A stretch of 18,321 nt of DNA from assembly GCA_900548515.1 (NCBI GenBank), contig URKU01000034.1, positions 1-18,321 on the forward strand, written 5' to 3'. Positions 1 through 6,903 of the stretch are shown here, piece after piece (the stretch's first letter is position 1; each line of letters starts with the position of its first letter). Below the pieces are notes generated by a model that saw only the letters and a list, made by a program, of their open reading frames with translations, had not been told where the DNA came from and ran no database searches. Source of the DNA: an uncultured Collinsella sp. Its GTDB lineage: Bacteria > Actinomycetota > Coriobacteriia > Coriobacteriales > Coriobacteriaceae. The position numbers and the translations under genes are program-made.

Positions 1-119
1 GTCCCACCATTGGCTCGCACGTGGGCCCCGGCATGGTGGCCTGCGCGTTTTGGGGCAAGAATCGCGCCGAGAAAGCCTCGCTTTCCGACCGCATCGCGCG
101 CCGCGTGCGAGGCGAGTAG
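1..119 (+). CDS. DegV family protein, C-terminal fragment (5' end outside window)
   Basis: The reading frame is open from the window edge (codons begin at base 3) to a TAG at 117-119, giving the last 38 residues of a protein. The segment begins PTIGSHVGPGMVACAFWG and then has a basic tail. An (I/V)G-x-H-x-GPG stretch followed by a hydrophobic strand near the C-terminus is typical of DegV proteins, which bind fatty acids and, as FakB, present them to the FakA kinase in Gram-positive bacteria. Only the end is visible, so the DegV subtype and any role in fatty-acid activation cannot be judged. A gap of 99 bases separates it from the next gene. Confidence 0.6.
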   Translation, partial: PTIGSHVGPGMVACAFWGKNRAEKASLSDRIARRVRGE

Positions 120-218
120 GTAGGCGCTGCGGCTGCAAGTGCCCTCAAGTCACGGCCGAAACGCTGGCACCGAGTATTTTAACCTGGTAACAACACCCAA
201 CCCAAAAGGAAAGGTTTC

Positions 219-1298
219 ATGGCAAACAAGCTCTCCGTCGCATTTATCGGCACCGGAATCATGGGTGCCCCCATCGCCGGCCACATCCTGGACGCCGGCT
301 ATCCCGTCACGGTCAACAACCGCACCAAGTCCAAGGCTGCCACGCTTATCGAGCGTGGTGCCGTCTGGGCCGATACGCCGGCCGATGCCGTGGCTAACGC
401 CGATGTCGTCTTTACCATGGTGGGCTATCCCTCCGAGGTCGAGGAGCTCTACCTGGCGGGCGACGGCCTGCTCGCGTGCACCAAGCCGGGCGCGGTTTTG
501 ATCGACCTCACCACGAGCTCGCCCGAGCTCGCCCGTGACATTGCCGAGGCCGCCCAGGTTTCTGGTCGCATGGCGTTTGACTGCCCCGTCACCGGCGGCG
601 AGTCGGGAGCTATCGCTGGCACGCTCACGGCTATCGTGGGCGCTACCGAGAACGACATCGCCCCGGTCCGCGATATCCTTTCCACCTTTGCGGCAACCAT
701 CTGCTGCTTCGATGGCGCCGGCAAGGGTCAGGCTGCCAAGCTCGCCAACCAGGTGTCGCTGGGTGCCTGCATGGTCGGCATGGCAGACGCCATGGCGTTT
801 GCCGAGCTGAGCGGCCTTGACCTGGAGAAGACCCGTCAGATGATTCTGGGCGGTACCGGCAAGTCCGGCGCCATGGAGAGCCTGGCGCCCAAGGCGCTCG
901 ACGGCGACTACAAGCCCGGCTTTATGGTCGAGCACTTCATTAAGGACCTGCGCTTGGCGCTCGCCTATGCCGACGACCGCGAGCTTGCGCTGCCCGGCGC
1001 CGACGTGGCCTTTACGCTCTATGACATGCTCGACGCCATCGGTGGTGCCAAGCTGGGCACCCAGGCCATCACGGTCCTCTATAAGGAGGAAGCCGACGCC
1101 ATCGCCGCCGGTCTGGACTGGTCACAGTATCGTCCCGAGGAGCATGGTGCTCACGAGGAAGGCTGCGGTTGCAGCGAGCACGGCGACGACCATGAGTGCG
1201 GTTGCGGTCACCATCACGGCGAGGACCACGAGTGCTGCGGCGGCCACGGCCATGACGACGGCCATGAGTGCTGCTGCGGCCACCATCACGGGGAGTAG
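219..1298 (+). CDS. NAD(P)-dependent beta-hydroxyacid dehydrogenase with His/Cys-rich C-terminal tail
   Basis: This is a 3-hydroxyisobutyrate / tartronate-semialdehyde reductase family oxidoreductase, a cytoplasmic enzyme class that interconverts a beta-hydroxyacid and its semialdehyde. The Rossmann dinucleotide loop GTGIMG is at residues 11-16. The substrate loop DCPVTGG is at 121-127. The catalytic helix GAGKGQAAKLANQ has Lys174 and Asn177, and the late KDL motif is at 242-244. The usual family fold ends near residue 300. Residues 309-359 are an extra tail of 51 residues with 14 His and 9 Cys in degenerate repeats of the type HEC-x-CGHHHGE, which should bind metal. The start is set by AAAGGAAAGG just upstream of ATG 219. 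It leads a cluster, with the next gene 5 bases away. The exact substrate cannot be read from sequence. Confidence 0.85.
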   Translation: MANKLSVAFIGTGIMGAPIAGHILDAGYPVTVNNRTKSKAATLIERGAVWADTPADAVANADVVFTMVGYPSEVEELYLAGDGLLACTKPGAVLIDLTTSSPELARDIAEAAQVSGRMAFDCPVTGGESGAIAGTLTAIVGATENDIAPVRDILSTFAATICCFDGAGKGQAAKLANQVSLGACMVGMADAMAFAELSGLDLEKTRQMILGGTGKSGAMESLAPKALDGDYKPGFMVEHFIKDLRLALAYADDRELALPGADVAFTLYDMLDAIGGAKLGTQAITVLYKEEADAIAAGLDWSQYRPEEHGAHEEGCGCSEHGDDHECGCGHHHGEDHECCGGHGHDDGHECCCGHHHGE

Positions 1299-1303
1299 CG
1301 CCC

Positions 1304-1732
1304 ATGAGCTGGACGTTCGTGGTACTAGCGCTGGTGCTCTTTCTCTTTGCGATCTACATTGGCTTTTTGTGCGGCCAGTGGGCGTGCGAAAAGCGCGTGA
1401 TCACCAAGCGCGACTACTGGATTGCCAATTTTGCAGGAGCGGCGGCAGTCGTCCTACTGACCTGGGTGTTCTCGCTGTTCCCGCTGGTGCAGTTTGCGCC
1501 GATCGGCTGGCTCGGCGGCTTTATCGCCGGCCTTAAGATGAGCTTTGGCGAGTCCGTCGGTCCGTGGCGCAAGCACGACGAGGTCTTTAACGTCAACAAG
1601 GCTCATCGCGCCGCCGCCGACGCGGGCGACGCTGAGGAACGCCGCCGTGCGCGTCGCAATGGCGCGGCCGACCGACAGCTCATCTCGGTCACCGATGACA
1701 GCAAGGGTGCTGGCAAGCACGCTAAGAAATAG
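1304..1732 (+). CDS. small membrane protein of unknown function
   Basis: This encodes 142 residues from ATG 1304, chosen because GGGGAG lies at 1290-1295 and because an earlier in-frame start would overlap the dehydrogenase tail. Hydrophobic segments at about residues 4-24 and 39-60 look like two membrane helices, and a third, weaker hydrophobic stretch (62-78) contains GWLGGFIAGLKMSFG. The rest is a soluble, charged tail rich in Arg, Ala and Lys that ends in Lys-Lys, probably cytoplasmic. I do not recognise a family. It lies 5 bases after the dehydrogenase and 15 bases before the HEAT-like gene, so it is very likely co-transcribed with them. Confidence 0.7.
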   Translation: MSWTFVVLALVLFLFAIYIGFLCGQWACEKRVITKRDYWIANFAGAAAVVLLTWVFSLFPLVQFAPIGWLGGFIAGLKMSFGESVGPWRKHDEVFNVNKAHRAAADAGDAEERRRARRNGAADRQLISVTDDSKGAGKHAKK

Positions 1733-1747
1733 TAAGAAGAGGTAACT

Positions 1748-2446
1748 ATGGCAGAAAACAAAGATGAACAGCTCACCGACGAGGAGCTGGCACAGCTTCA
1801 GCTGGCAGAGGAGAACGAGAACGCCGTCGACCGTCTGGTCAAGGAGCTCGGCTGCCCCACGCGCCGCATTCGCCAGTTTGCCGCCCGTGTGCTGCACCTG
1901 CTGGCCGAGCGCGATCCACAGCGCGTCGCGCCCTGTGTGCCCGCGCTGATTGAGGCGCTCGATCGTCCCGAGGCCCAGACTCGCTGGGAGTCTCTGGACG
2001 CCTTGACTGCACTTGCCGCTACCTGCCCCGAGCAGATGGAGGACGCCTTTGAGGGCGCCGAGACCGCACTGTTCGACGAGATCTCCTCCACGCTGCGCTA
2101 TGCCGCCTTCCGCCTGCTGTGCGTGTGGGGTGCCACGAGCGTCGAGCGTTCGCGCGAAGCTTGGCCCATCCTGGGCGAGGCCATCCAGTGCTACCACGGC
2201 GACCTTGAGTATCGCGACATGCTCGGTTGCCTGTACGAGTTTTGCCAGGGCGAGATCGACGCCGAGGTTGCCGAGAAGCTTGCGCTGCGCCTTAAGTTCG
2301 ATGCCGAGAACGGTAAGGGCAGCTATCTCAAGGCCCGTTCGAGCGAGATTTGCGAAATGCTTGTTAAACGTTTTGGCCTGGATCTCTCCAAAAAGAAGAA
2401 GCGTGCTAGCGTAAAAAAATCTGACGACGCCGAAGACGAGGAGTAA
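1748..2446 (+). CDS. HEAT-repeat-like cytoplasmic protein
   Basis: This 232-residue soluble protein has no signal peptide or membrane segment. After an acidic leader (about 1-24) it consists of repeated amphipathic helices with the HEAT/armadillo look: a repeat near residues 30-55 (RQFAARVLHLLAERDPQ), another near 58-85 (VPALIEALDRPEAQTRWESL) and another near 108-130. It ends in a highly charged Lys-rich then acidic tail. HEAT-like proteins usually act as protein-binding scaffolds, and no catalytic motif is visible. The start follows AAGAAGAGG. The gene ends 6 bases before the isocitrate dehydrogenase gene, so translation of the two is probably linked, but a functional link is only inferred. 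Confidence 0.65.
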   Translation: MAENKDEQLTDEELAQLQLAEENENAVDRLVKELGCPTRRIRQFAARVLHLLAERDPQRVAPCVPALIEALDRPEAQTRWESLDALTALAATCPEQMEDAFEGAETALFDEISSTLRYAAFRLLCVWGATSVERSREAWPILGEAIQCYHGDLEYRDMLGCLYEFCQGEIDAEVAEKLALRLKFDAENGKGSYLKARSSEICEMLVKRFGLDLSKKKKRASVKKSDDAEDEE

Positions 2447-2452
2447 CAGATT

Positions 2453-3538
2453 ATGGCGCACGATGTAGTCCTGATTCCCGGGGACGGTATCGGTCCCGAG
2501 ATTACGCAGGCCATGCGCCGCGTGGTCGAGGCCACCGGTGTCCAGATCAACTGGAACGTCCAGGAGGCCGGTGCCGGCGTCATGGACGAGTTTGGCACGC
2601 CGCTGCCCCAACATGTGCTCGATGCGGTCGCCGAGACCAAGGTTGCCATCAAGGGCCCCATCACCACACCGGTCGGCACGGGTTTCCGCAGCGTCAACGT
2701 GGCCCTGCGCAAGCATTTCGACCTGTACGCCTGCGTGCGCCCTTGTCTGTCGCAGCCGGGTGACGGCTCGCGTTTCCGCGATGTCGACCTGGTCATCGTG
2801 CGCGAGAACACCGAGGACCTCTACGCCGGCATCGAGTTCGATGAGGGCGCTGCCGAGGTCGAGGAGCTCTCGCAGCTCGTCGAGCGTTCGGGCCAAAAGA
2901 CCTTCGCCGCCGATTCCGCGATCTCGATTAAGCCGATCTCCATCGCCAAGAGCCGTCGCATTGTGGAGTATGCCTTTGAGTATGCCCGTCGCTGCGGCCG
3001 CAAAAAGGTGACGGCCGTGCACAAGGCCAACATCATGAAGGCGACCGACGGCCTGTTCCTGCGCGTGGCGCGCGAGGTGGCCGCCAACTATCCCGATATC
3101 GAGTTCAACGACAAGATCGTCGACGCCACCTGCATGGGCCTGGTCCAGAACCCCAACGACTTCGATGTCCTGGTGCTGCCCAACCTGTACGGCGATATCG
3201 TCAGCGATCTGTGCGCTGGCCTGGTGGGTGGACTGGGTATGGCTCCGGGTTCCAACATCGGTGCCGACTGCGCCATCTTTGAGGCAACGCACGGCTCCGC
3301 GCCCGATATCGCGGGCCAGGATATCGCCAACCCCACGGCCGAGATCCTCTCCGCTGCCATGATGCTCGACCACCTGGGCGAGAACGACGCGGCCAACCGC
3401 ATCCGCGCTGCCGTCTCTGCCACGCTCGACGAGGGCAAACAGGTTACCGGTGACGTGCGCCGCGCCCAGACCGGCTCCGTCGAGGGTGCCGTGGGCACGC
3501 AGGCCTTCGCCGATGCCGTTATCGCGCATCTTTCTTAA
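2453..3538 (+). CDS. isocitrate dehydrogenase, NAD-type (isocitrate/isopropylmalate dehydrogenase family)
   Basis: The 361-residue protein matches the usual length of NAD-type isocitrate dehydrogenases. It would convert isocitrate to 2-oxoglutarate and CO2 in the cytoplasm. Visible motifs are IPGDGIGPE at 8-16, the substrate loop SVNVALRK at 80-87, RENTEDLYAGIE at 117-128 (the ENTED form seen in isocitrate rather than isopropylmalate enzymes), HKANIMK at 190-196 with the catalytic Lys191, and NLYGDIVSDL at 244-253 with metal-binding aspartates 248 and 252. In the coenzyme loop the sequence GSAPDIAGQDIANPT puts Asp285-Ile286 where NADP enzymes carry Lys-Tyr, so NAD is expected. Homoisocitrate or isopropylmalate activity is the main alternative; no leu genes are nearby. 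It is the last gene of the cluster and is followed by a hairpin. Confidence 0.85.
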   Translation: MAHDVVLIPGDGIGPEITQAMRRVVEATGVQINWNVQEAGAGVMDEFGTPLPQHVLDAVAETKVAIKGPITTPVGTGFRSVNVALRKHFDLYACVRPCLSQPGDGSRFRDVDLVIVRENTEDLYAGIEFDEGAAEVEELSQLVERSGQKTFAADSAISIKPISIAKSRRIVEYAFEYARRCGRKKVTAVHKANIMKATDGLFLRVAREVAANYPDIEFNDKIVDATCMGLVQNPNDFDVLVLPNLYGDIVSDLCAGLVGGLGMAPGSNIGADCAIFEATHGSAPDIAGQDIANPTAEILSAAMMLDHLGENDAANRIRAAVSATLDEGKQVTGDVRRAQTGSVEGAVGTQAFADAVIAHLS

Positions 3539-3597
3539 GGCAAATAGCCTGCAAACGCCTAAATAGTACTTAAGTGTTTGCGTTTAACCTAAGAAAC

Positions 3598-3626
3598 AAT
3601 ACGCCCGGCGCTCCGTCGGGCGTATT
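3598..3626 (+). terminator. hairpin terminator after the isocitrate dehydrogenase gene
   Basis: There is a perfect 10-base inverted repeat, AATACGCCCG / CGGGCGTATT, with a 9-base loop. It is 60 bases beyond the stop codon and ends the cluster. The following sequence (CTATTGG) is only weakly T-rich, so termination may be incomplete. Confidence 0.6.
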
Positions 3627-3665
3627 CTATTGGGGACTGTGTTTCCCATCAAGGAGTAACTGACT

Positions 3666-4757
3666 ATGGGTCTGATTCAAAAGAAGGACGAGAAGGACGA
3701 GATCGACGGCATCCAGATCATCGAGCGCGGCGAAGGCCCCGACGGTGACGAGGAAGAGAAGATCGACCTGGTCGCCGGTACGTCTGCCGAGCATATTGCC
3801 GCCGGTACGACCGCCGAGGAAGAGGATGCCCGTCTGGAGGCTCAGATCGCCGCGGACGCCGCCGACGAGAACCTCATGCCCGAGGATCAGGACGAGGACG
3901 ACGACGCCGATAGCGACGAGAGCGACTGCGCTTCCAAGCATAAGAAGACGATGATCGCCGCCTTTGTAGCTGCCGTCGTGATTGCTGCTGTGGTTGGCTT
4001 CTTTATCGGCAATGGCGGTTTTGGCGGCAAGGGCGTTGGCTCGGCGACCCTCACCGAGGACCAGCTCGATTCGACCGTGGCAAGCTACAGCTACAACGGC
4101 AAGAAGAGTGACATCACTGCACGCGAGGCCATCGAAAGCCAGTACAGCCTCGACACCGTCAAGGATCACGACGGCAACTACACCGCTCCGTCTGCTGACG
4201 TTATCCTGTCCTACGTGCGCAACCAGATTCTGCTCGACGCTGCCGAGGACGAGGGCGTTACCGTCTCTTCCAAGGAGATGAAGCAGTACGCCGAGGATTC
4301 CATCGGCACTTCCGACTACAAGACCATGGCCACGCAGTACGGCGTGTCCAAGGACCAGGCCAAGCAGATCGTCCGCCAGTCCGCGACGCTGCAGAAGCTC
4401 TACAAGAAGAAGGTGGGCGACACCTCTGCAAGCATGCCGACCGCTCCGACTGAGCCTGCCGACGGCAACGAGGAGACCGCGAGCAAGGATTACGCCGACT
4501 ACATCATCAACCTTGCCGGCGACGAGTGGGATAGCTCGAAGGGCACCTGGAAGGACGAGGACGGCACCTACGCCAAGGCCTTCGCCGACGATGCCTTTAC
4601 CGCCGATAGCGCTACCTACAAGCAGGCCATGACCGCCTACTACACCGCTTATCAGCAGTATTCCTCGCAGGCTTCAAGCGCCAGCTCCAAGTGGACCGAG
4701 TACGCTAACGGCCTGTACGCCAAGGCCAACATCAGCATCTACGGCCTGTTTGCGTAA
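3666..4757 (+). CDS. single-pass membrane protein with acidic cytoplasmic N-terminus and SurA-N-like outer domain
   Basis: The 363-residue protein has three parts. Residues 1-90 are strongly acidic and low in complexity (a run like EDQDEDDDADSDESD near 73-87). Residues 96-115 form one membrane helix preceded by Lys-His-Lys-Lys, which predicts an N-in, C-out topology. Residues 118-363 are an outer part whose helical stretch from about 170 to 250 (SYVRNQILLDAAEDEGVTVS, then a KEMKQYAED segment) resembles the N-terminal chaperone domain of SurA/PrsA/trigger-factor-like proteins. No parvulin or other isomerase domain follows; the C-terminus is Ser/Ala/Tyr-rich. A role in folding or trapping secreted proteins is inference. 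It is transcribed alone, with AAGGAG at 3651-3656 and a terminator behind it. Confidence 0.65.
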   Translation: MGLIQKKDEKDEIDGIQIIERGEGPDGDEEEKIDLVAGTSAEHIAAGTTAEEEDARLEAQIAADAADENLMPEDQDEDDDADSDESDCASKHKKTMIAAFVAAVVIAAVVGFFIGNGGFGGKGVGSATLTEDQLDSTVASYSYNGKKSDITAREAIESQYSLDTVKDHDGNYTAPSADVILSYVRNQILLDAAEDEGVTVSSKEMKQYAEDSIGTSDYKTMATQYGVSKDQAKQIVRQSATLQKLYKKKVGDTSASMPTAPTEPADGNEETASKDYADYIINLAGDEWDSSKGTWKDEDGTYAKAFADDAFTADSATYKQAMTAYYTAYQQYSSQASSASSKWTEYANGLYAKANISIYGLFA

Positions 4758-4799
4758 GGTTTGCCTGCACTACTGCGCGCTAACCGATCTACCTGATTA

Positions 4800-4832
4800 A
4801 GCCCGCTAGAACGGACAACGTTCTAGCGGGCT
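4800..4832 (+). terminator. strong hairpin between convergent genes, probably a shared terminator
   Basis: The 14-base perfect inverted repeat AGCCCGCTAGAACG / CGTTCTAGCGGGCT has a 5-base loop. It lies 43 bases after the SurA-N-like gene and 38 bases beyond the stop of the oppositely transcribed XRE gene, so it could end both transcripts. T-tracts are short on both strands. Confidence 0.75.
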
Positions 4833-4869
4833 ATTTGCGTTGAGGGCGTGATTGGGGGCTTAATTATGG

Positions 4870-5109
4870 CTATTCATCCTTAAGCCCAAAGAGGCTATCG
4901 GCTTCATCGTCAGGTATATATTCCAGTACATCGCCCGGCTGGCAGTCGAGTGCTCGGCATATCGCGTCTAGAGTTGAAAAACGCACGGCAGATACCTTGC
5001 CCGTCTTGATGCGCGACATATTGACCTGAGAGATACCCACGCGTTCTGCAAGTTCTTTGGATGAGATCTTGCGTTCGGCCAGCATGCGGTCGAGCCGCAG
5101 AATAATCAT
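4870..5109 (-). CDS. XRE/Cro-CI family transcriptional regulator (short, DUF2975-linked type)
   Basis: This 79-residue protein is almost entirely one helix-turn-helix domain (about residues 8-63). The recognition region LAERVGISQVNMSRIKTGKV and the later LDAICRALDCQPGDVLEY are classic for the family. Short regulators of this kind are commonly encoded beside a DUF2975 membrane protein, as here: it starts 9 bases after the DUF2975 stop, with AGGGGGAAT as ribosome site. A likely job is to repress its own operon through the palindrome at 5781-5796; that is inference. The family call is firm. Confidence 0.88.
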   Translation of the reverse strand: MIILRLDRMLAERKISSKELAERVGISQVNMSRIKTGKVSAVRFSTLDAICRALDCQPGDVLEYIPDDEADSLFGLKDE

Positions 5110-5118
5110 AGATTCCCC

Positions 5119-5757
5119 CTAGAGCAACTCGTCATCTTGTTTTTGCAGGATACACCCGTACTGGAAGACGCTGGCAATCAGGCTAATAATCAGGCCTGTA
5201 AAGAGCATGGAGAGGTCGAGATGCTGGCCGCCAAGCGCATCCGTAAAGCTACCGCCAAATCCTGAGAGTATCAGCCCTGTGACTATGGCACCAAAAAGTT
5301 TCACGGCGGCGCCGCCGATAAGGAACAAATGTCCTATTTGACGTAGTATGCGGATGCATTCGAGGTCAAAGGGCCTGCCCGCCTTTTCAATGGCGGAGAA
5401 AAACCTGTATGCGCTTAGCGCGATGGCAAGCGCGAGGCATGCCATCATGCCGCTCCCTATGGCAGTATGACCGTCGTGCGCGACAAGCATAAGAGGGGTC
5501 TGTTCGCTGGCGCCGACGAGAGCGAGAAATGGCCCTTCGCCAGCCGTATGCTCTACGGATTGGAGACAGAACCCTTGGGAGAGGCTAGGCAATATGAATA
5601 GAAGTTCGATTGCAATGACTGCGAGGAGTGCCAGAGCGAGCGCCACGATGGTGCAGATTGTGCCCCATTTGCAGTAGCGAGTGAGCTTCCTCAGTTTGGC
5701 TATTGCCTGTTCACGGTCGATGGCTTCATTCGATTTGGATACGTTCCAGCGGATCAT
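5119..5757 (-). CDS. DUF2975 membrane protein
   Basis: This 212-residue protein has four predicted membrane helices at about 31-56, 100-119, 142-167 and 181-203. The motif GRPFDLECIRILRQIG at 127-142 between helices 2 and 3 is the signature of DUF2975 proteins, whose function is unknown. The start at 5757 is preferred because GGAGGAG lies directly upstream. A start 13 codons earlier, at 5796, would lie inside the palindrome and at the presumed promoter. It is the first gene of an operon with the XRE regulator, a pairing repeated widely in Gram-positive bacteria. Base composition is more AT-rich than the neighbouring operons. Confidence 0.8.
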   Translation of the reverse strand: MIRWNVSKSNEAIDREQAIAKLRKLTRYCKWGTICTIVALALALLAVIAIELLFILPSLSQGFCLQSVEHTAGEGPFLALVGASEQTPLMLVAHDGHTAIGSGMMACLALAIALSAYRFFSAIEKAGRPFDLECIRILRQIGHLFLIGGAAVKLFGAIVTGLILSGFGGSFTDALGGQHLDLSMLFTGLIISLIASVFQYGCILQKQDDELL

Positions 5758-5780
5758 AGCTCCTCCAACCAATGTCTTGG

Positions 5781-5821
5781 ATGATACTTGTATCATATCA
5801 GAATTAACGACAAACGATAAA
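5781..5821 (-). promoter_or_regulatory. probable promoter and operator of the DUF2975-XRE operon
   Basis: A perfect palindrome with a 2-base centre, ATGATAC-AA-GTATCAT on the minus strand (5781-5796), overlaps a possible -10 box TATGAT (5797-5792). A weak -35 (TTTATC, 5821-5816) is 18 bases further upstream. The placement is what one expects of an autorepressor site for the XRE protein. The promoter boxes are approximate; the palindrome is certain. Confidence 0.5.
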
Positions 5822-6300
5822 TAATTTCGGATACTGAGTAAGTGCTGATTGAAAACGATTAGCGTGAGCTATTAGCTCATTTTGGATGCCGGAGTTTGGC
5901 GCGCGGGGGATGAGGGCAAATGCCAAAACTTCCCGTGATTGCGCAGGTGCTTCATCGGGTCTCCCCAATTCATCATGGAAAACGGCTGAAAACGATTGCA
6001 AATAACCGGTGAACGGTCGAAAACTACCGTTCACCGATAATCTCTACACTGGTTCTAACTGGTATTAAGTCAAAAAGACCAATTCATAAATCTTCACAAT
6101 GACCTGCATTTTTTCCACACGCTATTTTTAGCCGCCCTGCGTTGTTTAGACGCAAAGAAAGTTCCGATCTCTCGCCCAATCATTTCGAAACGGTTTCAAA
6201 ACCGCAGGTAGAAGTATTAACGACCGGTAAACGGTCGATTTATCACCGTGAGCGGTGCAAAAACGTTTTACCGTATGAATCAACGAAAGCGACCTCTTCT
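5822..6300. promoter_or_regulatory. gene-free control region upstream of the PTS operon
   Basis: No convincing gene lies between 5797 and 6459. This AT-richer stretch is full of operator-like elements. Two copies of ACCGGTRAACGGTCGA (6005-6020 and 6223-6238) each sit in an inverted repeat. LacI-family-like sites centred on CG occur at 5850-5863, 5987-6000, 6187-6197 and 6260-6269. A direct repeat ACTGGT sits at 6048-6053 and 6058-6063, one helical turn apart. It probably integrates several regulators for the divergent operons, chiefly the PTS operon. Binding proteins are unknown. Confidence 0.5.
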
Positions 6301-6307
6301 GTGGTGA

Positions 6308-6359
6308 TATAGTGGCAACAACACGTCACGTGGTTACTACCAGTTGAGAAACCACTGGT
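6308..6359 (+). promoter_or_regulatory. PTS operon promoter (-10) and GntR-type operator
   Basis: A possible -10 box TATAGT is at 6308-6313, without a good -35. Downstream, GGTTACTACCAG (6332-6343) is identical to a site in front of agaS. It is overlapped by a second inverted repeat ACCAGT (6339-6344) / ACTGGT (6354-6359). TGGT...ACCA dyads are typical of GntR/UTRA regulators of amino sugars (NagR, DasR). A repressor here would lie just downstream of the transcription start. Confidence 0.5.
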
Positions 6360-6406
6360 CTTTAAAGAACGCTTTCCAAGAAGCTTTAAGGGCGATTGCC
6401 CGCTGG

Positions 6407-6449
6407 CTTCCGAAAATCATCGGACTCAGATCGTACACACCTTCGGAAG
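6407..6449 (+). promoter_or_regulatory. leader inverted repeat covering the EIIA ribosome site
   Basis: CTTCCGAA (6407-6414) and TTCGGAAG (6442-6449) are perfectly complementary over 8 bases with a 27-base loop. The right arm includes the start of the GGAAGGG ribosome site for the EIIA gene at 6460, so folding would hide it. A smaller GGGC/GCCC hairpin lies just upstream at about 6390-6401. Confidence 0.4.
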
Positions 6450-6459
6450 GGAAATTTGA

Positions 6460-6903
6460 ATGGTTGGCTTTATTCTTACCGGTCATGGACAGTTCGCACC
6501 CGGCCTTGCAAGCGCTATCGCTATGGTTGCCGGCGACCAGCCCGCTTTTACCGTCGTTCCTTTTGAGGGCGACCAGGCTGCTTCCTACGGTGAGGATCTC
6601 CGCGCCGCTATTACCGCCATGCGCGAGGAGTGCGATGGCGTGCTCGTCTTTACCGACCTGCTCGGTGGTACCCCGTTCAACCAGTCGATGATGATTGCCC
6701 AGGATGTCGACAACGTCGAGGTTCTGACTGGCACCAACCTTCCCATGGTTATTGAGCTTCTGTTCCTCCGCGGCAATGCCACGCTCGCCGAGCTTGGTGA
6801 GCAGGCAGTGACCGTTGGCCAGACGGGCATTACCGCCCAGACGGTCGCTTCTGTTGCTGGAGCCGAGGAAGAGGATGTCTTCGGCGAAGAGGATGGCATC
6901 TAA
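6460..6903 (+). CDS. PTS EIIA, mannose/sorbose/GalNAc family
   Basis: The 147-residue cytoplasmic phosphocarrier receives phosphate from HPr and passes it to the EIIB encoded two genes on. The N-terminus MVGFILTGHGQFAPG places the phospho-accepting His at residue 9, as in the mannose-family IIA domain. The stretch FTDLLGGTPFNQS (about 65-77) is the conserved second strand-loop. The end is acidic (EEEDVFGEEDGI). The start ATG 6460 has GGAAGGGAAA upstream. It is the first gene of a five-gene operon and overlaps the next start by one base (TAATG). The neighbouring AgaS and NagA suggest N-acetylgalactosamine or galactosamine as substrate (an AgaF-like role), but mannose-family EIIA sequences alone do not fix specificity. 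Confidence 0.9.
   Translation: MVGFILTGHGQFAPGLASAIAMVAGDQPAFTVVPFEGDQAASYGEDLRAAITAMREECDGVLVFTDLLGGTPFNQSMMIAQDVDNVEVLTGTNLPMVIELLFLRGNATLAELGEQAVTVGQTGITAQTVASVAGAEEEDVFGEEDGI

Noticed and set aside
1454..3529. 691-codon open frame on the minus strand opposite the HEAT-like and isocitrate dehydrogenase genes
   Set aside because: It is antisense to clearly recognisable genes, lacks a recognisable family and has the Val/Gly/His/Asp-rich look of a GC-rich mirror frame.
5804..6034. 76-codon minus-strand frame in the control region
   Set aside because: No ribosome site, no family resemblance, and it runs through operator-like repeats that better explain the DNA.
6344..6691. 115-codon plus-strand frame starting in the PTS leader
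   Set aside because: It overlaps EIIA in another frame, its start lacks a ribosome site, and the EIIA frame is unmistakable.
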